Origin: Dehalococcoidia bacterium
GTDB lineage: Bacteria; Chloroflexota; Dehalococcoidia; JAUSJJ01
NCBI GenBank assembly: GCA_030647705.1
Contig: JAUSJJ010000138.1
Coordinates: forward strand, 1 to 8,129
Length of the DNA: 8,129 nt
Reading direction: 5' to 3'
The translations under genes were made by a program, and so were the position numbers. Position 1 is the first letter of the stretch, and every line of letters starts with the position of its first letter. Of this stretch, positions 1-6,522 are shown piece after piece. The notes under the pieces were generated by a model. It was not told the origin of the DNA and searched no databases. It was given only the letters and a program-made list of their open reading frames with translations.

Positions 1-11
1 GTAGCAGGGCA

Positions 12-1952
12 CTAGATTTGCCGGGCCACTTCAGCGGCTTCGCTGGTCGCAGCCATCGCGTTGCGGGGCTCCATGCAATCGCCGATAATATAGACTTGGA
101 TATCCGGGAGCGCCCGCTTTAGCTGGTCAACCAGCTCGTTCTGGGGTGTTACGCCTACGGCGAGTACGACCGTATCGGCCTTTAGGAACGTGGCGTACCC
201 GTTGTGATAGAAGTAGACGCCACCGGGCTTGATTTCAGAGACCGGGGAATCCTCGTAGACGGGCACGCGGGCTTGCCTGAGCTCGCTGGCCAAGGCCAGG
301 TACAGGGTGGCTTCCATGTCCCGGCCCAGATGCCGCCTGGTCACTAGCGAGACCCTTTTCCCTTGCTTGGTCAGCATGACTGCCGTCTCCATGCCTATTG
401 AGCGCCCTCCAATGACCACGACCTCATCCCCGACCTTCGCTGTTCCCAGGATTACGTCATTAGCCTGGACTACGTTGGCGCCGTTCGCTCCCGGCACGGG
501 AGGGATGCTGGGAATAGCGCCGGCGGCGATCACGACAATGTCCGGGTTCTCTTTCTTGACCGTCTCCACCGTGGCTTCCTGCCCCAGATGCGCCTTCACC
601 CCTGCCTTGTTCATGCCTCGCGACAGGTAATCGATGAAACCCTGGAAATGCTCCTTGGACTCCTGCTGCGCGGCGATGGCCAACTGGCCGCCCAGCCTGT
701 CGCTGCGTTCGAATAGCGATACGTGGTGTCCTCTCTCCGCCAGCACGCGCGCCGCCTCCATGCCTGCGATGCCGCCGCCGATGACCATCACCTTCTTCGG
801 CACAGGCGCCGGCTTCAAATCGAACTCCCTTTCCCGCAGCAGAGCTGGATTGACGGTGCAGGAGCGTCGCCAGGCGGCCAGCGGCCCCGCAGTGAGCAGA
901 CAGTTGTTGCACCAGATGCAGGCCCTTATCTCAGAAGAGCGGCCTTCCCTCACTTTGTTGGGCAGCTCAGGGTCTGCCAGAAGCGGCCTTGCCATAGAAA
1001 TGAAATCGGCCTTGCCCTCTTTGAGCACGCTTTCCCCGAGCTCAGGGTCTATTCTGCCAGCGGCAATCACCGGAATCTTCACCGCCTTCTTCATGGCCGA
1101 AGCAAGAGGCACCATGCTCCCAAGGGCATGCAGGTGAAGAGGCATGATCAGCCAGTCAGTCCAGCCATGGACGCCTTGGGAGACGCTGATGGCATCGGCG
1201 CCGGCCTCCTCGACCAGGGCCGCCGTCCTCATGGCATCTTCTATGACGATGCCGCCTTCCAGTCCGTCCCAGCCGTTGATCCTGACGATAACCGGGAAAT
1301 CACGGCCGGCCTTCTGCTTGGTCCGGGCAACCACGTCGCAGAGGATACGCGCCCGCCTCTCCACACTGCCTCCATAGGCATCGCTTCTCCGGTTGGCCAG
1401 CGGCGACAGGAACGACCAGAGCATGCAGGCGTCTCCGTGGCAGGCATGGAACTCGACGGCGTCGAAACCCGCCTCCCGTGTTCTCCTGGCGGCGTCAGCG
1501 TAGTCTTCGACGACAGAGGAAACGTCCGCCACGGACATCTCCAGGACCGCCTGGGAGTGGCCCTGAAACGGGAGCAAGGACGGCGCCAGGAAACGGGGCC
1601 GAACAAGCCCCTTCTCATGAGTCAGTGCTGCTCCGGGCCGGGCCAATTGCAGGGCGATCTTCGCGCCGTGCCGGTGGACGGCGCCGGCAAGGACTCTCAG
1701 TTTGGGAATGAACTTGTCATCATCTATCGAAGGACGGCCGGGGATGCGCGAGTCTCTTGAGACGTTGACGACCTGGCTGATGATGAACCCCACGCCCCCG
1801 CGCGCCCGTGCCACATAGTAATCGACCATCTGGTCGGTTGCGTATCCCTCCCCGAAGCCGAGGCGGTTCCCCATCGACGGCATGACTATCCGATTCTTGA
1901 GTTCCATGCCGCCAATTGTACCGGGTGCGAAAAGCAGAGAAAACGGCCCCAT
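12..1952 (-). CDS. Old Yellow Enzyme-type NADH:flavin oxidoreductase with 4Fe-4S and FAD/NAD(P) domains (2,4-dienoyl-CoA reductase / trimethylamine dehydrogenase family)
   Basis: A complete 646-residue cytosolic redox enzyme. Residues 1 to about 340 form an FMN-binding TIM barrel: LKNRIVMPSMGNRL at 18-31, DAYGGSVERRARI at 191-203, and the phosphate-binding stretch AAGR near 297-300 with SMARPLLADP at 319-328. Cysteines 345, 348, 351 and 365 match the 4Fe-4S site of the FadH/trimethylamine dehydrogenase family. An FAD-binding GGGIAG follows at 392-397, an NAD(P)-type GGRSIG at 515-520, and a closing IIGDC at 622-626. Members pass electrons from NAD(P)H through FAD and Fe-S to FMN to reduce activated double bonds, or oxidise amines. 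The substrate cannot be told from sequence. The active-site loop is odd: where relatives have HGAHGYL, this protein has HACHGDACML (169-178), so His172 stays but the usual Tyr becomes Asp with two extra residues. The ATG start has a strong Shine-Dalgarno site and promoter. The family call is secure; the fadH name is not. Confidence 0.93.
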   Translation of the reverse strand: MGPFSLLFAPGTIGGMELKNRIVMPSMGNRLGFGEGYATDQMVDYYVARARGGVGFIISQVVNVSRDSRIPGRPSIDDDKFIPKLRVLAGAVHRHGAKIALQLARPGAALTHEKGLVRPRFLAPSLLPFQGHSQAVLEMSVADVSSVVEDYADAARRTREAGFDAVEFHACHGDACMLWSFLSPLANRRSDAYGGSVERRARILCDVVARTKQKAGRDFPVIVRINGWDGLEGGIVIEDAMRTAALVEEAGADAISVSQGVHGWTDWLIMPLHLHALGSMVPLASAMKKAVKIPVIAAGRIDPELGESVLKEGKADFISMARPLLADPELPNKVREGRSSEIRACIWCNNCLLTAGPLAAWRRSCTVNPALLREREFDLKPAPVPKKVMVIGGGIAGMEAARVLAERGHHVSLFERSDRLGGQLAIAAQQESKEHFQGFIDYLSRGMNKAGVKAHLGQEATVETVKKENPDIVVIAAGAIPSIPPVPGANGANVVQANDVILGTAKVGDEVVVIGGRSIGMETAVMLTKQGKRVSLVTRRHLGRDMEATLYLALASELRQARVPVYEDSPVSEIKPGGVYFYHNGYATFLKADTVVLAVGVTPQNELVDQLKRALPDIQVYIIGDCMEPRNAMAATSEAAEVARQI

Positions 1953-1957
1953 GTTTG

Positions 1958-1965
1958 TCCTCCCT
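1958..1965 (-). promoter_or_regulatory. Strong Shine-Dalgarno site of the oxidoreductase gene
   Basis: The minus strand reads AGGGAGGA, followed by five bases and the ATG at 1952. This near-perfect ribosome binding site fixes the start of the oxidoreductase. Confidence 0.85.
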
Positions 1966-2012
1966 GGCTGCTGTCAAGGCCATGTCCATTGATTGTCATT
2001 GCCGTGCCGCTC

Positions 2013-2041
2013 ATTATCGCCTGCGTGACGCTGGGTGTCAA
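2013..2041 (-). promoter_or_regulatory. Near-consensus sigma-70-type promoter for the oxidoreductase gene
   Basis: On the minus strand a perfect -35 box TTGACA (2041-2036) is followed by a 17-base spacer and GATAAT (2018-2013), which matches the TATAAT -10 box at 5 of 6 positions. Transcription would start near 2006, giving a leader of about 54 bases before the ATG at 1952. It shows that the oxidoreductase can be transcribed independently of the tRNA and trp genes. The boxes are seen directly; promoter activity is inferred. Confidence 0.75.
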
Positions 2042-2366
2042 CTCGTCTTGCTGCATGAGCTTTCGACTGGCGAACAAGTTGCGCAGACTCCTCGTGGCCA
2101 ACAGGCATCTCTGCGCAGTTTGGGCAGAAAGTTTCTCTTTCCGAGGTTTGTTGAAGAGGTGTGCACGGTACTCGTGGCTATCCTGCAGCGCAATGATGAA
2201 GCGCCTCAGGTCGTCGGCGGTGATCCGAGCGAGATCGCGGCTCTCCCCAAGGAAGCTGCTGAAGCAACCGACGCGGGAAGTCCACCCACTGGAGGTACTG
2301 GGGGCTCTTCCCCTCGGCCCTGGCCACGATACGGTAAGCTGTCGGCCCGTCAGAGAGAGTGGTCAA
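2042..2366 (-). pseudogene. Remnant of a tyrosine recombinase (phage-type integrase) N-terminal domain, frameshifted and truncated
   Basis: Reading starts at a TTG (2366) preceded by GAGGAG six bases upstream. The first frame gives TTLSDGPTAYRIVARAEGKS, then SPQYLQWVDFP. Dropping one base near 2273 moves into a second open frame that continues VGCFSSFLGE, then DLARITADDLRRFIIALQ, and later KLSAQTAQRCLLATRSLRNL. Joined this way, it looks like the SAM-like core-binding domain of XerC/D-type integrases (pattern: SP-x-T...FLGE...IT-x-DLR-x-F...LS-x-x-T...LR-x-F), and the spacing around the joint fits the family without gaps. The catalytic domain (R...HxxR...Y) is absent, because the frame runs into the promoter and start of the oxidoreductase. 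The fossil lies just past the 3' end of a tRNA-Arg gene and points the same way, as integrases of tRNA-inserted elements often do. Family assignment is by recalled pattern, not by search. Confidence 0.68.
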
Positions 2367-2471
2367 CCCGGTCTCCTCATGCTGACAGCATATCCGGTCT
2401 GGTCGGGGAGGGCTGCAACTTATTGGTACTTTGTGCGTATGTTGGAAGAGCCGGTGCCCGGGCGAGCTTTG

Positions 2472-2548
<77 letters not shown>

Positions 2549-2567
2549 GAGTGCCTGACAACAGAAG

Positions 2568-2595
2568 TTTATCACAAAATGTTTTGAGGGGTCAA
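2568..2595 (-). promoter_or_regulatory. Putative promoter of the tRNA-Arg gene
   Basis: On the minus strand TTGACC (2595-2590, 5 of 6 to the -35 consensus) is followed by a 16-base spacer and GATAAA (2573-2568, 4 of 6), with TG in the extended -10 position. The tRNA 5' end is 19 bases further on. The local DNA is A+T-rich compared with its surroundings. This is inferred from motif and position only. Confidence 0.5.
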
Positions 2596-2684
2596 TCGCA
2601 GCGAGTCTGCCATCTGTGGATTCTTCGCACAGCTCAAAGGTGTTCGATAATCGGATTGCCTTTATCCAAGAGGTTCTCCCTGTA

Positions 2685-2705
2685 CCCCAGGCTGGAAGCC
2701 TGGGG
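2685..2705. repeat. REP-like perfect hairpin, first of a pair
   Basis: CCCCAGGCT and AGCCTGGGG form a perfect 9-base-pair stem around the three-base loop GGA. It sits between trpF and the tRNA gene. No T-run follows on the minus strand, so it is not a standard rho-independent terminator. Its form, and that of the second hairpin about 30 bases away, suggest dispersed REP-type palindromes. Confidence 0.6.
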
Positions 2706-2735
2706 CATCGGCCTGTGGCGGACTGCGATGCTATG

Positions 2736-2755
2736 CCCACGGCTTTAGCCGTGGG
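2736..2755. repeat. REP- or IS200/IS605-end-like hairpin, second of a pair
   Basis: CCCACGGC and GCCGTGGG pair over eight bases with a TTTA loop (nine pairs if the loop is read as TT). GC-rich hairpins with this centre, followed by GTGG-type sequence, recall the subterminal hairpins of IS200/IS605 and TnpB-carrying elements. No transposase or tnpB is present here, so this may be a solo end or a REP. It lies 36 bases after the trpF stop and may still act as a transcript 3' stabiliser. Confidence 0.55.
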
Positions 2756-2790
2756 TGGGAATCCACGGATCATGGGTCTGCCGACCGGGG

Positions 2791-3432
2791 TCAAGCCACC
2801 GATTTCGCCGCCTCTATGAACGCCCGTATCTTTACGACGTCCTTTATCCCCGCAGTTTCCACCCCGCTGGACACGTCCACCGCCCAGGGCTTGACCAGGG
2901 AGATCGCCTCCGCCACGTTGTCGGGACTCAGGCCCCCCGCCAGGAAGAAGTCGAATCGGGAGGACAGGCCCTGCGCTATCCGCCAGTTGAAGCTCTGCCC
3001 GCCTCCGCCATACTTTGCCGGCAGCCTGGTATCCAGCATGCAGACCACGTTTGCCTTCTTCCCCCGCCGGAGCTCGGCTTCGAGGTCGCCGGTGGTCTGC
3101 CGCTGCCCCACGTGGGTAGCCTTGATCACCGGCCTCGCCATCGCAGCACAGTATTCCCACGTCTCGTCGCCGCTGAGTTGCACGTAGTCCAGGGCGCATT
3201 CGAGCGCTATCCGGTTCACTTCTTCCGAAGGCGTGTTGACGAACACGCCCACCAGCGCCGGGCAGCGTTGTGGCCTTGCAGCCCTGACTGCGGCAGCTAT
3301 TTCGAGGGATTCCTCCGGTGCGATCCGGCGGGGGCTGGGTGCCATGACCAGTCCCAGGAAATCCGCGCCTGCCTCCGCGGCTGCCAGCGCATGTTCTATC
3401 CGTGTGATGCCGCAGATCTTGACCCTGGTCAT
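2791..3432 (-). CDS. trpF: Phosphoribosylanthranilate isomerase
   Basis: Cytosolic (beta/alpha)8-barrel enzyme of 213 residues, normal for the family. It performs the Amadori rearrangement of N-(5'-phosphoribosyl)anthranilate to CdRP, the third step of tryptophan synthesis. The N-terminal VKICGIT (4-10) holds the catalytic base Cys7, and MLDT (132-135) holds the general acid Asp134. VQLSGDE (84-90), GGGGQSFNW (142-150), LAGGLSPDNV (164-173) and VDVSSGVE (185-192) are the phosphate-binding and C-terminal signature loops. The start ATG overlaps the trpC stop by four bases (ATGA), with a modest AGGGA upstream, so translation is probably coupled. It is the last trp gene here; trpB and trpA do not follow. 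All catalytic residues are present, so it should be active. Confidence 0.97.
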   Translation of the reverse strand: MTRVKICGITRIEHALAAAEAGADFLGLVMAPSPRRIAPEESLEIAAAVRAARPQRCPALVGVFVNTPSEEVNRIALECALDYVQLSGDETWEYCAAMARPVIKATHVGQRQTTGDLEAELRRGKKANVVCMLDTRLPAKYGGGGQSFNWRIAQGLSSRFDFFLAGGLSPDNVAEAISLVKPWAVDVSSGVETAGIKDVVKIRAFIEAAKSVA

Positions 3433-4229
3433 GCCAGTTCCCTGACCTTCGCTGCAACGTCCGAAGCTGTCACCAACGCCTCTCCGACCAGGGCTGCATG
3501 TACCTTGCAGCGGCGCAGCCTGTCCATGTCTGCGCGAGTCTCGATGCCGCTCTCGCTGACCACGATGCGATCCCCCAGAATGAGGGGGCGCAGCCGCTCG
3601 GTGGTGGCGATGTCGACAACGAAGGTCTTGAGGTCACGGTTGTTGATGCCGATAATGCCCGCACCGGAGGAGACAGCCCTTTCCACCTCATCTTCGTTGT
3701 GGACTTCGACGAGACAACGCATTCCGAGTTGGCGGCTGAGTTGCAGGAGTTCCCGCAGTTCCGTGTCGCCAAGGACAGCCACGATAAGCAGCAGGGCATC
3801 GGCCCCGATGGCGCGCGATTCGTAGATCTGGTATGGGTCGAACAGAAAGTCTTTGCGCAGCAAAGGGACCTTGCGCATCTTGCCCTGCGTCTGGGCCTGA
3901 CGGATGGCGGTGAGGTGCTCCGTGCTGCCCAGGAAGTGCTGAGATTCGGTAAGAACGGAGATAGCAGCGGCGCCGTTTTCAGCGTACGTCCCGGCCAGAG
4001 ACAACGGGTCGAATAGCGGGCAGAGCAGCCCTTTTGAGGGCGACGCCTTCTTCACCTCAGCGATGAGGCGGACTTTCTGGCCCCTGAGCGCAACAGCGAA
4101 GTCGAGAGGCTTGGTCTGGCCGGCGATACGGTTGAATAGCTGTGGCAATGGATGGGCCCGTCTGGTCTGCTCCAGCTCCAGGCGTTTTGAAGATACGATC
4201 CGGTCCAGTACGTTCGAGTCAGTGGACAT
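3429..4229 (-). CDS. trpC: Indole-3-glycerol-phosphate synthase
   Basis: A 266-residue (beta/alpha)8-barrel enzyme that closes the indole ring by decarboxylating CdRP to indole-3-glycerol phosphate. The signature IAEVKKASPSKG (56-67) carries the catalytic Glu58 and Lys60. RKDFLFDPYQ (125-134) has Lys126, LVEVHNE (173-179) has Glu175, INNRDL (195-200) has Asn196, and SESGI (225-229) the final phosphate and active-site loop. These line up with the residues known from archaeal and E. coli enzymes. The frame is open to 4343, but an ATG at 4229 gives the usual family N-terminus, and the 38 extra residues would be arginine/tryptophan-rich antisense-like sequence inside trpD, so 4229 is chosen. The gene overlaps the trpD end by 11 bases and has no clear Shine-Dalgarno, which suggests coupling to trpD. 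It is single-domain, not fused to TrpF as in enterics. Confidence 0.96.
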   Translation of the reverse strand: MSTDSNVLDRIVSSKRLELEQTRRAHPLPQLFNRIAGQTKPLDFAVALRGQKVRLIAEVKKASPSKGLLCPLFDPLSLAGTYAENGAAAISVLTESQHFLGSTEHLTAIRQAQTQGKMRKVPLLRKDFLFDPYQIYESRAIGADALLLIVAVLGDTELRELLQLSRQLGMRCLVEVHNEDEVERAVSSGAGIIGINNRDLKTFVVDIATTERLRPLILGDRIVVSESGIETRADMDRLRRCKVHAALVGEALVTASDVAAKVRELA

Positions 4230-5235
4230 AACGTCTAGTGAAGGCGGCCAGCCTCTCCATCTTTTCCAGGGCCTTGCCGCTGTCCAGCGCTTCCCGCGCC
4301 AGCTCGATCCCTTCCTTGAGGTTGCCCGCCTTGTCTCCTGCAAGCAGCACCGCTGCCGAATTCAGGAGCACCACATCTCTCCTGGGGCCTTTCTCGCCCT
4401 GGAATACCTTCCTGAGAATATCCGCGTTGCCCGCAGCCGAACCGCCCCTGAGGCTATCGTGGTGGGCCCTGCTAAGGCCGAAGAATTCAGGAGCGATTCT
4501 GAACTTGGTTATGTTACCGCCGACAAGCTCGCAGACCGTGGTGTGGGCAGTCACCGAGACCTCGTCCATGCCGTCCTCTCCGTGCACGACCAATGCGTGG
4601 CGGGAGCCCAGCTTTTGTAGCGCCTGGGCCAGCTTCAAGGCCGCCGCCACGTCGGGCACGCCGACGACTTGGCTGTCGGCGCCGGCCGGATTGGTCAGAG
4701 GCCCCAGGATGTTGAATATGGTCCGAATGCCAACCTCACGTCTGAGGCCGGCGGCGTATTTCATCGCGGGATGAAACGCGGGCGCAAACATGAACCCGAT
4801 GCCGACTTCTTCAAGGCATTCGGAGACTTGTTCTGCGGTGAGGTCTATCTTCACGCCGAGAGCTTCCAGGACGTCGGCGCTGCCGCACCTGGAAGTCATG
4901 GCCCGATTGCCATGCTTGGCTACTTTGAGGCCCGCGGCTGCTCCCACGAAGGCCGCTGCAGTGGAGACGTTGAAGGTGTTCTGGCTGTCGCCGCCGGTGC
5001 CGCAGGTGTCGACCACTGGCTGAGCGTATGTCACGTGAACGGCCTTCTCACGCATCACCTTTGCCATGCCGGCGATCTCGTCCACCGACTCGCCCTTGAG
5101 CCGCAGCGCAGTAACGAACGCGCCGAACTGGGCGGGGGTGGCCGTGCCGCCGGTGATCTCTTCCATCACTGCGGCGGCCTGCTCCAGGGAGAGCGACCGT
5201 CCTGAAATCAGGATTTCGATTGCCTCACGAATCAT
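4219..5235 (-). CDS. trpD: Anthranilate phosphoribosyltransferase
   Basis: A 338-residue enzyme that joins anthranilate to PRPP to give phosphoribosylanthranilate, the second step of the pathway. It has the small helical N-terminal domain (1 to about 70) followed by the phosphoribosyltransferase domain. Key motifs are VVDTCGTGGD (74-83, PRPP pyrophosphate loop), NVST (89-92), KHGNR (107-111), HPAMKYAAGLRREVG near 155-169 and NILGPLTNP (175-183). DGMDE (221-225) supplies the Asp-Glu pair for magnesium. The length is normal and TrpG is separate, not fused. The ATG start overlaps the stop of the upstream membrane protein gene by four bases (ATGA), and GGAGAGG precedes it by four bases. The trpD end overlaps trpC. 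Confidence 0.97.
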   Translation of the reverse strand: MIREAIEILISGRSLSLEQAAAVMEEITGGTATPAQFGAFVTALRLKGESVDEIAGMAKVMREKAVHVTYAQPVVDTCGTGGDSQNTFNVSTAAAFVGAAAGLKVAKHGNRAMTSRCGSADVLEALGVKIDLTAEQVSECLEEVGIGFMFAPAFHPAMKYAAGLRREVGIRTIFNILGPLTNPAGADSQVVGVPDVAAALKLAQALQKLGSRHALVVHGEDGMDEVSVTAHTTVCELVGGNITKFRIAPEFFGLSRAHHDSLRGGSAAGNADILRKVFQGEKGPRRDVVLLNSAAVLLAGDKAGNLKEGIELAREALDSGKALEKMERLAAFTRRYVH

Positions 5236-5894
5236 AGGGCCTCTCCGAACTTCCCCTTGCCTAGAGTTCTTCTCGAGATGCTCTCCAATAGAGCGATTGG
5301 CTTGCCCTTATCTCCCGTTGTCAGCACAAAGGGCTGGATGACTTCGTGCTCCCCATCCACGTCTTGGTATTTGACCACCAAGAACTGTCTAACAGCCCGC
5401 TCCGAGATAGGGAAGAACAATCGTGGAACAGGTATAAACCAAGGCGCGCTTGAATGTGCGCGAAGAACGGGGATAAGTTGTCCGGTTGTGAACTGGCTTG
5501 CGCCTTCATTCCGTTCCTTATCTTGAATCCTGAACTCGACGTCATATGCGGGTCCGTTGCCGTCGTTGTCCACACCCGCTTTGAAGGTGACGTTGCGTTC
5601 TTGGTCGACGTCCCCTACGAGTTCGAGATAGGGTATCAACAGAGGCTTCGTCTGGGCCATGACCATCTTCACAGTGGCCTCTGTCTGCTTCTTTGTCTCC
5701 CTGGCAATCTCTGCTGTGCGGATGGCGTAGAATGCGGTCACTAGCACGAGCGCAAACGTAAGCAATATCTGGATTACCTGGGAAGTGTCTATCTTGCGGG
5801 TCACGTCCCAAATGCCAGTCAGCCACAGAAGCAGAGGCATCGCGGCCAACAATGCAACCGCAACAAGGAACCAGAACTTCGTCGAGCCCTTCAC
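5232..5894 (-). CDS. Hypothetical two-helix membrane protein encoded inside the trp operon
   Basis: I do not recognise this 220-residue protein beyond a general architecture. Two hydrophobic helices (about 8-27 and 38-58) are joined by a short loop containing charged residues. A charged, probably coiled helix follows (59-80, RTAEIARETKKQTEATVK). A soluble domain with beta-strand character (about 86-195) contains NDGNGPAYDVEF (110-121), like the N-x-G-x-GPA motif common in small membrane-anchored proteins of unknown role. The soluble part probably faces the cytoplasm if the helices form a hairpin. It shows no residues of any tryptophan enzyme. GTG is the start: GGAGGG lies six bases upstream, and the start overlaps the trpG stop (GTGA). 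Its own stop overlaps the trpD ATG (ATGA). G+C looks lower than in the trp genes (roughly 50-57% against about 57-70% in sampled rows), which hints at later acquisition. Confidence 0.85.
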   Translation of the reverse strand: MKGSTKFWFLVAVALLAAMPLLLWLTGIWDVTRKIDTSQVIQILLTFALVLVTAFYAIRTAEIARETKKQTEATVKMVMAQTKPLLIPYLELVGDVDQERNVTFKAGVDNDGNGPAYDVEFRIQDKERNEGASQFTTGQLIPVLRAHSSAPWFIPVPRLFFPISERAVRQFLVVKYQDVDGEHEVIQPFVLTTGDKGKPIALLESISRRTLGKGKFGEAL

Positions 5895-6478
5895 TTCTTG
5901 CCCTCCATTGCGCCGCTCTGCTTCAAGAAATTCCGCAGTATGTCCTTACCGACTCCGGTCATGATGGACTCCGGGTGGAACTGCACGCCCTCGACCTTGA
6001 AGGAGCGATGGCGCACGCCCATGATTATACCTTCGGCGGTTTGGGCTGTCACCTCCAGACAATCGGGGACGGTGTTCCGCTGGATGGCCAGGGAGTGATA
6101 GCGGACGGCCTCGAACGGGCTGGTAAGGCCGGCGAACACGCCCTTGCCGTCGTGGTAGACCAGCGAGGTCTTCCCGTGTTTGATCTCGCCGGCGTGGCTG
6201 ACCACCGCGCCGTAGCTGTAGCCGATGCACTGGTGCCCCAGGCAGACGCCCAGGATGGGCAGCCTGCCTCCGAAGCGGCGGATCACGTCGTTGGAGATGC
6301 CGGCGCGTTCCGGCGTAGATGGGCCAGGCGAGATGACGATGCGCTCCGGAGCCAGCGTCTCGATCTGCTCCAGGGTGATCTTGTTGTTGCGGGCAACCTC
6401 CACCGTCTCACCCAGTTCGCTGAGGCACTGGAAGAGGTTATAGGTGAAGCTGTCGTAGTTATCTATGAGTAGAAGCAA
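5891..6478 (-). CDS. trpG: Anthranilate synthase component II (glutamine amidotransferase)
   Basis: A 195-residue class I glutamine amidotransferase that releases ammonia from glutamine and passes it to TrpE. The N-terminus LLLIDNYDSFTYNLFQCL is the family hallmark. SPGPSTP (50-56) forms the oxyanion loop. GVCLGHQ (77-83) holds the nucleophile Cys79, and GVQFHPES (164-171) holds His168 and Glu170, so the catalytic triad is complete. The start is TTG; no ATG or GTG gives the family N-terminus, and AAGGA lies nine bases upstream. In some bacteria the same protein also serves p-aminobenzoate synthesis; no pabB is visible here. It is separated from trpE by a repeat element and overlaps the next gene by four bases (GTGA). 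Confidence 0.96.
   Translation of the reverse strand: MLLLIDNYDSFTYNLFQCLSELGETVEVARNNKITLEQIETLAPERIVISPGPSTPERAGISNDVIRRFGGRLPILGVCLGHQCIGYSYGAVVSHAGEIKHGKTSLVYHDGKGVFAGLTSPFEAVRYHSLAIQRNTVPDCLEVTAQTAEGIIMGVRHRSFKVEGVQFHPESIMTGVGKDILRNFLKQSGAMEGKK
5901..5906 (-). promoter_or_regulatory. Shine-Dalgarno site supporting the GTG start of the membrane protein gene
   Basis: The minus strand reads GGAGGG six bases before the GTG at 5894. This lies within the last codons of trpG. It supports genuine translation of the unrecognised gene and favours this start. Confidence 0.75.
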
Positions 6479-6522
6479 CCTTTGTTTTCCTTAGTCATTC
6501 GGTTTCGGAATGGCCGCGCACC

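Noticed and set aside
2685..2755. The two hairpins as rho-independent terminators of the trp operon
   Set aside because: Neither is followed by a U-rich tract on the minus strand, so the repeat explanation is better supported, although 3'-end stabilisation remains possible.
2755..3825. Plus-strand open frame of 356 codons, and a similar one at 723-1760
   Set aside because: Both are mirror images of well-supported minus-strand genes (trpF/trpC and the oxidoreductase) and show no recognisable domains.
4230..4343. Longer N-terminus for trpC starting at 4343
   Set aside because: The 38 extra residues are arginine/tryptophan-rich and lie inside the trpD coding region. The ATG at 4229 gives the normal family start.
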